Part shown: one piece after another, positions 17,204-25,802 of the stretch | Numbering within the stretch: the stretch's first letter is position 1 | Layout: each line of letters starts with the position of its first letter | From: Paraburkholderia domus | Lineage (GTDB): Bacteria > Pseudomonadota > Gammaproteobacteria > Burkholderiales > Burkholderiaceae | NCBI RefSeq assembly: GCF_905220705.1 | Contig: NZ_CAJNAT010000040.1 | Coordinates: 1 to 55,517, forward strand | Length of the DNA: 55,517 bases | Direction of reading: 5' to 3' | Notes under the pieces: model-generated | The model's database searches: none | The model's input: the letters and a program-made list of their open reading frames with translations, nothing else | Told to the model about the DNA's origin: nothing | Made by a program: the position numbers and the translations under genes

Positions 17204-19369
17204 TCATGTCGTAGTCTGACTGTCGCCGGACTGGAGCGGCACGAGGTTGTCCAGCAGCGACAGGCGAATGAAGTTCAGTGGCGCGCGCAAGCGTGCATAA
17301 AGCGCCGGTGCCTCTCCGGTCGACCTATCCTTTGGCGCAGTGAGCACCGAAAGCGCATCGTTCACCGCCTGCACGGCGTCGTCGCACGCAGGGGCGGACG
17401 GCGTCGCGAACATGCGGGCGACGGCTGCGCGGACCCTCGACTCTGACGCCGCCCAACCGGGGGGCAATGAGGTGTCCTGTCCGGCTCCGCGCAACTCGAT
17501 GATGCTGCGACCTATCTCGATCGACGCGAATGACCATGCAAACAGCGCCGCCTTGCTGTAGCGGCCGGTCACGGGTCTCGCGCTGATCTGCTGGACGAAG
17601 TCCCGCACGCCGCTATCGAACCGCAATTGCAGGCCGGCCAGCTTTCCGTAGCAGGCGTCCGTGGTGACCAGCCTGCGCAACTGGTGCAGATAGAGGCCGG
17701 TGACCCAGTCGCCGGCATACGGCGCCACGACCGAATACGCGAGCGACGCGGCACCGATGCCGAGCATCGCGGAAAATCCCGCGTCGAGCGTGAGCGTGGG
17801 CGCGTAGACGCTCGGATTCGTGAGATTGCTGAGAAAGCAGAAGTAAATGCTGAAACCAAGGCCGATCGTTGCCGTCTTCGGAAAACTGTTCAGATAGCTG
17901 CCGATCATGATGAACGGGATAAGCACGGCAGCAAGTTGTGCGAAGCCGTCCAGATGCGGCAATAGATAGAAATTGAAGAAAAGGCTCGCGAGCCAGGCCG
18001 AACAGCAGCCAGCCACCATCTGGCGCGTCGCCTGTGCTGGCGCGGGCATGATCGAATAGAGCGCGCTCGCAATCGCTGCCGAGATTACTGCGCCCGATGC
18101 ACCCGTCCATCCCGATGCGATCCAGAAGAGCGACACCGCGCCGATGGCGCAGGTCGCCCGCAGACCCGCCGCGAAGGACACCATTCGATTGGCCCGGGTG
18201 ACGATGCGAGCGGGCTGCTCCGCGTGCGATGGGCCTGGAGCCGCACCGGGCTGACGAAGGGCGATAAAGTCGCGCAGATACAACCGCAGGGAGTCAAGTG
18301 CCGCTTCCATCTGGGCCGCGCCGCTCTCTGCGAGTTGCTGCGATTGCACATTGGCATGGGTAAGCAAGCCGCGTTGTGCCCGGCAAAGTTCCGGCAACTG
18401 ATCCGCCAGTTGGCCAAGCTCACGCTGGAAGCGCTCCAGCCTGGGCAAGTCGGGTTGCAGCGGGTCGACCGAAGCGGGGAGCAGATCCGCGAGCTTCGCA
18501 TACACCGTGTCGATGGCGTTCGCCGCTTCGTCGCCGGCTGTCGCACGAAGCCGGTGGCGGAACTGATGAAGTGAATGGAATCGCGCACTCGCATCCAGAA
18601 ACTCGCTGGCGAGGCGGGTCATGACGTCGTTGTGAATCTGCAGATCGGGATCTTCGAAGACCGCCGCGCTGCGCAGGTTCTCCAGTTGCGCACGTTCGGC
18701 GATCAGGCGCAGGTGGGTGCTACCAAGCTCATCAGCAGACAGTCGTCCTGTGAGCGCGGTCCGGATGAACGCGAGAAAGCCGGAAAAGTGGCTTGCGCCG
18801 ACGCGCAGGAGCATGCCTCGAACGTGCTGCGGGAATATCAGCGCGCTGACGAGGCTGGCGCACACGATTCCGATGGTCACCTCACTCAGTGAAGTAACGA
18901 CGTTATCCAGAATGTCATACGGATGATCGATGGACGGGAGCGCGGCGATGCAGGTCGCGTAACCGGCAAGAACAAATCCGTATGATTGATAGTTACGGTA
19001 CCAGGCCGCGCCCCAGACGCAAAGTCCGATCCACAATGCGAGCGCGAGAAGAAAAAGCACACGTTCCTGAGGGAAGAGGGCAATCAGCAACAACGCGGCC
19101 ATATTGCCAACGAGCATGCCAAGGCCGCGATAGAAGCCGCGCGCCATGACCATTCCGCTATGCTGATGCATCATCAGGATGACAACGCTGACCATCGCGG
19201 TTCGTGGCGCGGATAGCTCGAGTCGCATCGAGACGCCTGTTGCGAGCACGACAGCCAGCACAGTCTTGAATACGTGAAGGAATCGCGTGCCGTCAGCCCG
19301 AAAGTAAAGGCTTAAAGCTTCTTTCAGGGTTTGGGATCGATCTGGCCTCGCGGCTGGGGACGCGGTCAT
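17204..19369 (-). CDS. FUSC-family inner-membrane transporter (AaeB-like)
   Basis: A 721-residue protein with two sets of about five or six membrane helices separated by a long cytoplasmic region, the layout of AaeB and of fusaric-acid resistance proteins. The first set includes VFKTVLAVVLATGVSMRLEL and the segment MMHQHSGMVMARGFYRGLGM; the second begins near RATCAIGAVSLFWIASGWTG. GGAG lies 9 bases before ATG at 19369. It heads the operon FUSC, outer-membrane channel, DUF1656, HlyD. Its substrates are probably hydroxylated aromatic acids or similar toxic weak acids, which fits the nearby aromatic catabolic genes. Confidence 0.92.
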   Translation of the reverse strand: MTASPAARPDRSQTLKEALSLYFRADGTRFLHVFKTVLAVVLATGVSMRLELSAPRTAMVSVVILMMHQHSGMVMARGFYRGLGMLVGNMAALLLIALFPQERVLFLLALALWIGLCVWGAAWYRNYQSYGFVLAGYATCIAALPSIDHPYDILDNVVTSLSEVTIGIVCASLVSALIFPQHVRGMLLRVGASHFSGFLAFIRTALTGRLSADELGSTHLRLIAERAQLENLRSAAVFEDPDLQIHNDVMTRLASEFLDASARFHSLHQFRHRLRATAGDEAANAIDTVYAKLADLLPASVDPLQPDLPRLERFQRELGQLADQLPELCRAQRGLLTHANVQSQQLAESGAAQMEAALDSLRLYLRDFIALRQPGAAPGPSHAEQPARIVTRANRMVSFAAGLRATCAIGAVSLFWIASGWTGASGAVISAAIASALYSIMPAPAQATRQMVAGCCSAWLASLFFNFYLLPHLDGFAQLAAVLIPFIMIGSYLNSFPKTATIGLGFSIYFCFLSNLTNPSVYAPTLTLDAGFSAMLGIGAASLAYSVVAPYAGDWVTGLYLHQLRRLVTTDACYGKLAGLQLRFDSGVRDFVQQISARPVTGRYSKAALFAWSFASIEIGRSIIELRGAGQDTSLPPGWAASESRVRAAVARMFATPSAPACDDAVQAVNDALSVLTAPKDRSTGEAPALYARLRAPLNFIRLSLLDNLVPLQSGDSQTTT

Positions 19370-19837
19370 GGTTTACTCTCCACTGTGGCGACCAAAAAGA
19401 TTGCATGTCTGGCGCGGCCATCGCAGTAGGCTCGCGACCGAATTATTCGGCGTGACGTCGTTCCGTTCCGGAAAATGTGTGCAAGCGCAACGCATCGAAT
19501 CACGTCATTCGGAAAGCGGGTGGCGATACCCGCGTCATGCGCGGTCCGCAGAAGAAGGATTTGGGGGGGCGGCGGAGACGGGCGGTGTGTCTGCGCGCAT
19601 ATCGTTGGAGAACTGTACGGAAAGCGTGTGTGAAACGGTAGTGCGGAAAACAGAAACTCTTCGTTCTCCTTTATCGAACGATCCGTGCTCGTAGCCATTT
19701 TTTCTCCGTCAAGCCATCCAGATGTATTGCAGGGCACGCGCACCCCGTCCGCTGGCACGCACGGTGTTCTCCTGAAACTCAGCACGGACTGGTCCCCGAT
19801 GCGCTCGTAACGGGTGACCACTGGCGGGCGCCTTTGT
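19370..19837. other. Intergenic, efflux operon control region
   Basis: About 470 bp between the LysR gene and the FUSC gene on the same strand. It probably carries the efflux-operon promoter and LysR binding sites. No clean T-N11-A box or sigma-70 pair could be fixed by eye, and the short frames in it show no family features. Confidence 0.45.
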
Positions 19838-20785
19838 TCATACACTTTCAGTCAGGGGCGCGGCGGTCGTCAATTGATCCCACGGGCAGACGAGGAGGGC
19901 GAGTCTTACGTGTTCGACAAAGGCGCGCAGTTTGTGCGATGTAAAGGGGCCGCGCGGATAAACTGCATAGATGATGTCGTCTTCGGGGGGCTCATCGGGA
20001 AGAATCCGTACCAGCCGCCCGTCGACGAGATCGCGTGCGGCGATGAACGTGGGCAGTATGGCCAGCCCAAGTCCCCGCACGGCCGCATCGCGCAGGGCCT
20101 CACCATTGTTCGACCCGAAGACACTCTGCGGCGCAAGCGTGCGTGGCTTGCTGCGAGGCGCGAGGGCGGGAAAGCTCCATGTCTGCGATGCCGGAACGTT
20201 GCTATAGCACAGGCACCTGTGCGCGCTGACGTCGTCGAGCGAATCGGGCATCCCGTGTTTTTCAACGTAGCCCGGGCTGGCCACAATGACACGTTCGCTC
20301 ACTCCAATGCGCCGCGCGATCAGTGAGCTGTCCGGCAGGCGCGCGACCCGTATCGCGAGATCCAGCCGCTCTGCTTCAATGTTGATGAGCCGGTCGTCCA
20401 GTTCCAGCAACACATGCAACCGCGGATGCGCCGCCGCGAAGCGGGCGATGACGTCGCCCAGCCACAAATGCGTCAGGCTCACGGGGGCCGTAATACGCAG
20501 CTCGCCGCAGAGCCCGTTCGACTGTTCGGAGATCAGATCCACGGCGTCGGCGAGACGCCGCATCGACGCCGATCCCGCTTCGTAGAGCGTCAGTCCTGCA
20601 TCCGTCGGCAGTATGTTGCGCGTCGAGCGCATCAGCAGTTGCACTCCGATGTCGCGCTCGAGGTCGCTAACGCGCTTGCTGATAACGGACTTCGACAGAT
20701 TCAGCCGTCTCGCTGCTTCGGTGATGCTGCGCCATTCGACCGTCAGGAGGAATGCCTGGATGTCGTCACTATTTAAAGGCTTCAT
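19838..20785 (-). CDS. LysR-family transcriptional regulator
   Basis: A 315-residue regulator. The winged helix-turn-helix lies at residues 1-60 (SITEAARRLNLSKSVISKRV), followed by a substrate-binding domain with LDLAIRVARLPDSSLIAR and GLGLAILPTFIAAR. ATG at 20785 (MKPLNSDD) is preferred, as AGGA lies 8 bases upstream and the family normally begins here. It is closest to the AaeR/CrgA-like branch. It lies upstream of the FUSC efflux operon on the same strand and is the most likely controller of that operon; the effector is unknown. Confidence 0.88.
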   Translation of the reverse strand: MKPLNSDDIQAFLLTVEWRSITEAARRLNLSKSVISKRVSDLERDIGVQLLMRSTRNILPTDAGLTLYEAGSASMRRLADAVDLISEQSNGLCGELRITAPVSLTHLWLGDVIARFAAAHPRLHVLLELDDRLINIEAERLDLAIRVARLPDSSLIARRIGVSERVIVASPGYVEKHGMPDSLDDVSAHRCLCYSNVPASQTWSFPALAPRSKPRTLAPQSVFGSNNGEALRDAAVRGLGLAILPTFIAARDLVDGRLVRILPDEPPEDDIIYAVYPRGPFTSHKLRAFVEHVRLALLVCPWDQLTTAAPLTESV

Positions 20786-20864
20786 GGCATGATCCTGAAA
20801 TTGGGAGGACGTGAAAAGGGCAATCCGCGAGACCGCGCCGGCGGATGTGACTCCGTGATCGGTG

Positions 20865-21443
20865 TCAGGCGCGGCGCGCCGAATGGCGAACCGACGCCTG
20901 CACAAACTCGCAGAAGCCGGCGATGAACGCCCGCAACTGCTCACGCACGTCGGCGTCCGCGACGCTCATTGATTCGTCGAACACCTGCCCGGCCCTGGGT
21001 ACGAGCAGGCGCCTGCCAAACCACTGATATGTGCCGAGCGCACGCAGAACCGGCAGCCAGGCCGCTTGAGCCATCACCGTGCCGAAACCACCGGGTGACG
21101 TACCGATGACTGCAACCGGAAGTCCTCCGAATACTTGCGGAATGTCCGCCGCGGGGCGGGTCAGCCAATCGATCGCATTCTTCATGACACCCGGGATCGA
21201 ATTGTTATATTCGGGCGTGGCGAGCAGCAGCCCATCGGCATTTGCGATGATGGCCTTCAGTTCCGATACGGCAGCGGGCAACCCGGACGAGAGCTCAAGA
21301 TCACCGTCATAGAGAGGAATATCCCGTATCGAGGCAATCTCGATCGAGACACCGTTCGGGCCAAGCGTTGCGGCGGCGCGCAGCAGGGCACTGTTGTATG
21401 AAGCTTGTCTCAGGCTGCCGGACAGCGCGGCTATCGTGATCAT
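20865..21443 (-). CDS. NADPH-dependent FMN reductase
   Basis: A 192-residue flavodoxin-like reductase. The phosphate loop is LSGSLRQASYNSALL, and TPEYNNSIPGVMKNAIDW is the FMN-binding signature of the family (azoreductase, quinone or chromate reductase ChrR/YieF type). GGAG precedes ATG at 21443. It lies about 80 bp upstream of the LysR gene and about 200 bp downstream of the pirin gene, all on one strand. It could reduce quinones by two electrons, in keeping with the pirin and efflux neighbours. Confidence 0.9.
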   Translation of the reverse strand: MITIAALSGSLRQASYNSALLRAAATLGPNGVSIEIASIRDIPLYDGDLELSSGLPAAVSELKAIIANADGLLLATPEYNNSIPGVMKNAIDWLTRPAADIPQVFGGLPVAVIGTSPGGFGTVMAQAAWLPVLRALGTYQWFGRRLLVPRAGQVFDESMSVADADVREQLRAFIAGFCEFVQASVRHSARRA

Positions 21444-21647
21444 GTCTCCTCCGTTCGATTCCCGTTCGGGTTGCACATCGCCTCGTTGGCGGGCCTTTCC
21501 AGGAGCACGATGACGCTCGCGCGGCCTGCACACCTGACGTGGAACCGGTTCGGACAGTGTGCTGAAGCCGGCGGCCCCGATACCGCATCGCGAGCCGAAG
21601 AAAACCCTCGGCCGCGCGGCTGCACGGACCGCCGTCTGGTAGTGCCA

Positions 21648-22538
21648 CTAGCGGGCCGTGCGCGGCTCGTTTGCAGCCCCCATCTGCCCGAAGCGCCCGC
21701 TATTGAAGTCCGTGACCGCCTGACGGATTTCTTCAGCCGTATTCATGACGAACGGTCCGTGCGCGACAACTGGTTCATCGATGGGCTCGCCGCTCAGCAG
21801 GAGCACTGTTGCATCGCTGATGGCTTCGAGCTGCAGGTTGGTGTCTTCGCGCCCGAGCAGGGCCAGCTGCGCCTCGCCGACTGACTCCTCACCATTGACC
21901 ATTACCTGTCCGCGAAGGACGACCAGTGCCAGCGACCTTCCGGCGGGCAACGTGAACCGGGTTGTGCGCCCCTTGTTCAGCCGCACGTCCCACACGTCCA
22001 TCGGCGTGAAAGTCAATGCTGGACCCTTTTGCCCTTCGTAGTCGCCCGCAATTACCCTGACGCGGCCCGCGTCGTCCGTCAATGCGACCGAGGGGATGTC
22101 TGTCGAAAGCACGGTCTGGTAGCGCGGGGGCGCCATCTTGTCCTTTGCCGGCAGGTTGACCCAAAGCTGCACCATTTCCAGCGTGCCACCGTTCTTTGCG
22201 AACGCGCGGGAGTGGAACTCTTCATGCAGGATGCCGGCGCCCGCGGTCATCCACTGCACATCGCCCGGACCGATGCTGCCGCCGCCGCCAGACGAATCAC
22301 GATGCTCCAGTTCGCCCTCGTACACGATCGTCACGGTCTCGAAGCCCCGGTGGGGATGCTGACCGACGCCGCGTTTGCGTGATGTGGGGGTAAATTGCGC
22401 CGGACCCGCATAGTCCAGCATCAGGAAGGGGCTCAGGTGGCCGCCCACCGTATTGTCTGAAAACAGCGTGCGCACCGGAAAACCGTCGCCCACCCAGTGC
22501 GAACTGTTGTTGCTGTATATGCCGAGAATCTTCTTCAT
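21648..22538 (-). CDS. Pirin family protein (YhhW-like)
   Basis: A 296-residue bicupin with the iron ligands His61 and His63 in GQHPHRGFETVT and His105 with Glu107 in GILHEEFHS. This matches the quercetin-dioxygenase-like pirins more closely than the copy at 3304-4194. AGGAA lies about 10 bases before ATG at 22538. It is divergent from the LysR gene at 22647, with 108 bp between, so that regulator is a good candidate to control it. A catalytic role on quinone-like aromatics is plausible but not shown. Confidence 0.9.
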   Translation of the reverse strand: MKKILGIYSNNSSHWVGDGFPVRTLFSDNTVGGHLSPFLMLDYAGPAQFTPTSRKRGVGQHPHRGFETVTIVYEGELEHRDSSGGGGSIGPGDVQWMTAGAGILHEEFHSRAFAKNGGTLEMVQLWVNLPAKDKMAPPRYQTVLSTDIPSVALTDDAGRVRVIAGDYEGQKGPALTFTPMDVWDVRLNKGRTTRFTLPAGRSLALVVLRGQVMVNGEESVGEAQLALLGREDTNLQLEAISDATVLLLSGEPIDEPVVAHGPFVMNTAEEIRQAVTDFNSGRFGQMGAANEPRTAR

Positions 22539-22646
22539 GGTGTCAATTCCTGGTTCAGGTCGCATTGACCTTGTTTGCATGTCAGTAAGATAGGGGAGCG
22601 GCGCCCCTTCCGGTAGACGTCGTGGGTTATCCTCTGTGTCTCATTA

Positions 22647-23573
22647 ATGGAACGATGGATGCAGCGGATGCAGGACCTCAACGATCTCTATTTTTTCGCG
22701 CAGGTCGTGGAATATCAGGGGTTCGCGCCGGCCGGGCGGGCGCTTGGCATGCCGAAGTCCACCCTCAGCAGGCGGATCGCGGTGCTCGAGGAACACCTGG
22801 GCGTGCGGCTGATCCAGCGCTCGACACGGCGTTTCACTGTCACGGAAATTGGTCAGAGCTACTACAGTCATTGCAAGGCCATGCTCGTCGAGGCGGAGGC
22901 GGCGCAACAGGCGATCGAGCTGAACCGTTCCGAACCACAGGGCGTTGTCCGCCTGACCTGCCCGGTGGCGCTCCTGCATGCGCGCGTGGGCGTGATGCTG
23001 GCGGCCTTCATGGCCGAAACGCCGCGCGTCACGGTGCATCTCGAAGCGACCAATCGCACCGTCGACGTGATCGGGGAGGGCATCGACGTGGCAATCCGGG
23101 TGCGCCCGCCACCTCTGAAAGACAGCGACCTCGTCATGAAGGTGCTGGGCGAGCGCAGCTGGTGTCTCGTGGCGCGTCCGTCGCTATTGCAGCAGCATGG
23201 CGTGCCCGCCGTGCCTGCGGATCTTGCCTTGCTGCCCAGCCTCGACTTCGGCCCACAGTCCGTTGAGCATGTATGGCACCTCGAAGGGCCGGACGGCGCT
23301 GCGGCGACGGTTCGCCATACGCCCCGCTTCGTCACCGATGACATGATTGCCTTGAGGCAGGCAGCCGTAGCGGGCGCGGGCATCGTCATGTTGCCGGTGA
23401 TGATGGTGTGCGACGAGCTGGCGAGCGGTGCGCTCGTCAAACTCATTCCAGCGTGGCGACCCAAAAGCGGCATCATTCACGCCGTATTCCCTTCGCGGCG
23501 CGGCCTGCTGCCTTCCGTACGAAAGCTGATCGATTTTCTTGCGGTGCAATTCGGCCAGATGGAGGAGGTGTAG
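22647..23573 (+). CDS. LysR-family transcriptional regulator
   Basis: A 308-residue regulator with the helix-turn-helix FAPAGRALGMPKSTLSRRIA and the family segment STRRFTVTEIGQSYY. The effector domain has GIDVAIRVRPPPLKDSDLVM and AGAGIVMLPVMMV. The start is uncertain: ATG at 22647, 22659 or 22668 all lack a clear ribosome site, and the last would give MQDLNDLYFF, the usual family start. It diverges from the pirin gene. Regulators of this branch often control pirin or quinone-reductase genes, so it may sense electrophiles; this is inference. Confidence 0.88.
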   Translation: MERWMQRMQDLNDLYFFAQVVEYQGFAPAGRALGMPKSTLSRRIAVLEEHLGVRLIQRSTRRFTVTEIGQSYYSHCKAMLVEAEAAQQAIELNRSEPQGVVRLTCPVALLHARVGVMLAAFMAETPRVTVHLEATNRTVDVIGEGIDVAIRVRPPPLKDSDLVMKVLGERSWCLVARPSLLQQHGVPAVPADLALLPSLDFGPQSVEHVWHLEGPDGAAATVRHTPRFVTDDMIALRQAAVAGAGIVMLPVMMVCDELASGALVKLIPAWRPKSGIIHAVFPSRRGLLPSVRKLIDFLAVQFGQMEEV

Positions 23574-23587
23574 CGTTGCGTGGCCGA

Positions 23588-23616
23588 TTGATTCCGCACA
23601 ATGGCGCGCCTATACT
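23588..23616 (+). promoter_or_regulatory. Sigma-70-type promoter of the sigma-54 activator gene
   Basis: TTGATT at 23588-23593 and TATACT at 23611-23616 are separated by exactly 17 bases. Transcription would start near 23623, giving a leader of about 125 bases. This places the transcript start downstream of longer in-frame starts and supports ATG at 23748. Confidence 0.6.
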
Positions 23617-23747
23617 CAGGCTCGCCAAAAAAATCTCTGCCACATGTTGAGAGCGGTATATGTCGTGGCCAGCATCCAGGATCGCGCATCGAGCCCGCAC
23701 GACTGAACGTCGGGTCCGGAAAACCACACCGGCCGGAGACACTTGCA

Positions 23748-25712
23748 ATGCAGTCAAACCTTCCCACGGCAAACCAGGTCAACGCCGCGCGAGAGCATGT
23801 TCTGGAAGGGCGCTCGCTCGCAGCGGGGATCGTTCCCGAGTTCGTTGTGCGCTCATGGGCGCGGTCGCGCAACTACGGGCTGTCGGTCTCTGACCAACTG
23901 GTTTTCGACTCGGTTGGCCACACGGCCTCCCGGGAGTTGGTCGATGCCAATGCCCAATTGATCCGTTGCGCATTGCCGGAAATGGAACGCCTGCATCATG
24001 CTTTTGGCGCTGCGGATTGGTCAACTGTCTGCGTCAACGCGGACGGTGTCGTGGTGCAGGCGGTGGGCGGACTGAATGGCATGGCCCGTGAACTTGCGCG
24101 GGGCCTGTGGCCCGGTGCGAATTTGAGCGAGAAGCAGGTCGGAACCAACGCGCCTGGCTGCGCGTTGGCTGAAGAACGACCGGTCGTGATCCGCGGAAGT
24201 GAACACTTCCTCGATCAGGCGAGCCCGTTTATCTGCGCTGCGGTACCCTTACTGGGTCCAGGTGGGCAGCTCGCGGGCGCACTCAATGTTAGCCAGTTGC
24301 ATGGTTTCGGACAGCGGGACATTCTCGATCTGCTCATGACAGCGGCACGTGCGACCGAAAACCGGATGTTCGCTGATCTGCGCGACGTCGTGGTTGTGCG
24401 ATTCCACCATCGCCTCGACATGGTCGCAACGCCTTATGCCGCACTGCTCGCCGTGGCACCGGATGGCAGTATCGTCGGCGCCAATCGAGCGGCAAGCGGG
24501 ATTCTCTGTCTACCCGGCACCTCGATTGTCGGGCTATATTTTCCGGCCATGTTCGATCTGTCGCTGGCCAATCTCCGTACTCAAAGCGATCGGCACGTGC
24601 CGTCGATACTGTTCAGCAATACCGGGTTGTGCGTCTACGCGATGCTCCATGACAGCGCCAACGAAATGGACGAGCCGTCCGCCTCGAAAAGGCCGTTTGC
24701 ATCGTCCAGCGTGACTGCCGATGTCTCGCGGGAAACGCCCGAAGGCGCAACAGTGCGTAACCTTCCGGGTACCGGCCAGTCGGTCACAGACCGCGCTTTC
24801 CTCGGCGACCCGCAGTTGCGCAAAACGCTTGAGAAGGCGCAGCGGACATTCGATCGCGATGTGCCGGTCGTCATCCACGGTGAAACTGGAACGGGGAAGG
24901 AAGTGTTTGCGCAATTGCTGCATGAACGCGGGCCCCGCCGAGCCGGCGCATTCGTCGCGATCAACTGTTCGGCGCTGCCAGCCGGTCTGATCGAATCGGA
25001 GTTATTCGGCTACGAACACGGTGCCTTCACCGGTGGCCGTCGTGGAGGTGCGTCAGGTAAGTTCGAGGAAGCGAATAACGGCACCCTGTTTCTCGATGAG
25101 ATCGGCGATATGCCACTCGATCTGCAAGGGCGGCTCCTGCGAGTACTTCAGGAACGTTGTGTGACCCGTCTGGGCAGTAGCCGCGCTATACCCATAAACG
25201 TTTCGCTTGTATGTGCGACGCACCGATCACTGCCCGAATTGCTTGCCGCAGGTGGCTTTCGCGAAGATCTGTTCTATCGAATCAACGGTTTCAGCGTGAC
25301 GCTTCCACCGTTGCGCGAGCGCGAAGACCGAAGAGAGCTGGTCGAGTGGTGTCTTGTCACGGAGAGTGCCGGTGCGGCGTGCAGGTTCTCGCCCTTCGCC
25401 TTGCGCATCCTGCTCGCGTACCCGTGGCCTGGCAACGTCCGGCAGTTGCGCAGCGTGCTACGCGCAGCCGTTGCGCTTGCCAGTGAAGGCGGCGAAATTA
25501 CTACCGAGCACCTTCCTGCCGAATTGGCCGACTACTACGAGCGGCATCGAGCAGATGCTTTACCTGAATTGCTGCCCGGCAGGACGCTTGCATCGACTCA
25601 GGCTGAACGAATCCGGCAAGCGATGCTGGAGCATAACGGCAACATTTCGGCGGCGGCGCGCAGTCTTGGTATTGCACGGGCGACGCTCTATCGGAAGCTA
25701 CGCAATTTGTGA
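23748..25712 (+). CDS. Sigma-54-dependent activator, AcoR-like
   Basis: A 654-residue enhancer-binding protein. A GAF-type sensor domain (about 60-210, with NLSEKQVGTNAPGCAL as in AcoR) is followed by a PAS-like stretch, an AAA+ domain and a C-terminal Fis-type helix-turn-helix (NISAAARSLGIARATLYRKL). The Walker A motif is GETGTGKE at 378-385, and Walker B is GTLFLDE at 445-451. The sigma-54 contact loop reads GAFTGG at 425-430 instead of GAFTGA. GGAG lies 9 bases before ATG at 23748. AcoR-type activators sense alcohols, aldehydes or ketones. The GMC dehydrogenase, aldehyde dehydrogenase and CoA ligase downstream are its likely targets, though no -24/-12 promoter was found. Confidence 0.9.
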   Translation: MQSNLPTANQVNAAREHVLEGRSLAAGIVPEFVVRSWARSRNYGLSVSDQLVFDSVGHTASRELVDANAQLIRCALPEMERLHHAFGAADWSTVCVNADGVVVQAVGGLNGMARELARGLWPGANLSEKQVGTNAPGCALAEERPVVIRGSEHFLDQASPFICAAVPLLGPGGQLAGALNVSQLHGFGQRDILDLLMTAARATENRMFADLRDVVVVRFHHRLDMVATPYAALLAVAPDGSIVGANRAASGILCLPGTSIVGLYFPAMFDLSLANLRTQSDRHVPSILFSNTGLCVYAMLHDSANEMDEPSASKRPFASSSVTADVSRETPEGATVRNLPGTGQSVTDRAFLGDPQLRKTLEKAQRTFDRDVPVVIHGETGTGKEVFAQLLHERGPRRAGAFVAINCSALPAGLIESELFGYEHGAFTGGRRGGASGKFEEANNGTLFLDEIGDMPLDLQGRLLRVLQERCVTRLGSSRAIPINVSLVCATHRSLPELLAAGGFREDLFYRINGFSVTLPPLREREDRRELVEWCLVTESAGAACRFSPFALRILLAYPWPGNVRQLRSVLRAAVALASEGGEITTEHLPAELADYYERHRADALPELLPGRTLASTQAERIRQAMLEHNGNISAAARSLGIARATLYRKLRNL

Positions 25713-25724
25713 TGGAGAAGAGAC

Positions 25725-25758
25725 CGCTGGCGGGTACTTTGCAACAGGACCGCCAGCG
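25725..25758. terminator. Hairpin between convergent genes
   Basis: CGCTGGCGG (25725-25733) pairs perfectly with CCGCCAGCG (25750-25758) around a 16-base loop, 13 bases after the activator stop. There is no T-run, so it may act as a weak two-way terminator for the activator and CoA-ligase transcripts. Confidence 0.45.
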
Positions 25759-25802
25759 CGTCGCAAACGTGCTCCCCCGGATGCCGTCAACCAGACGGAG
25801 CG

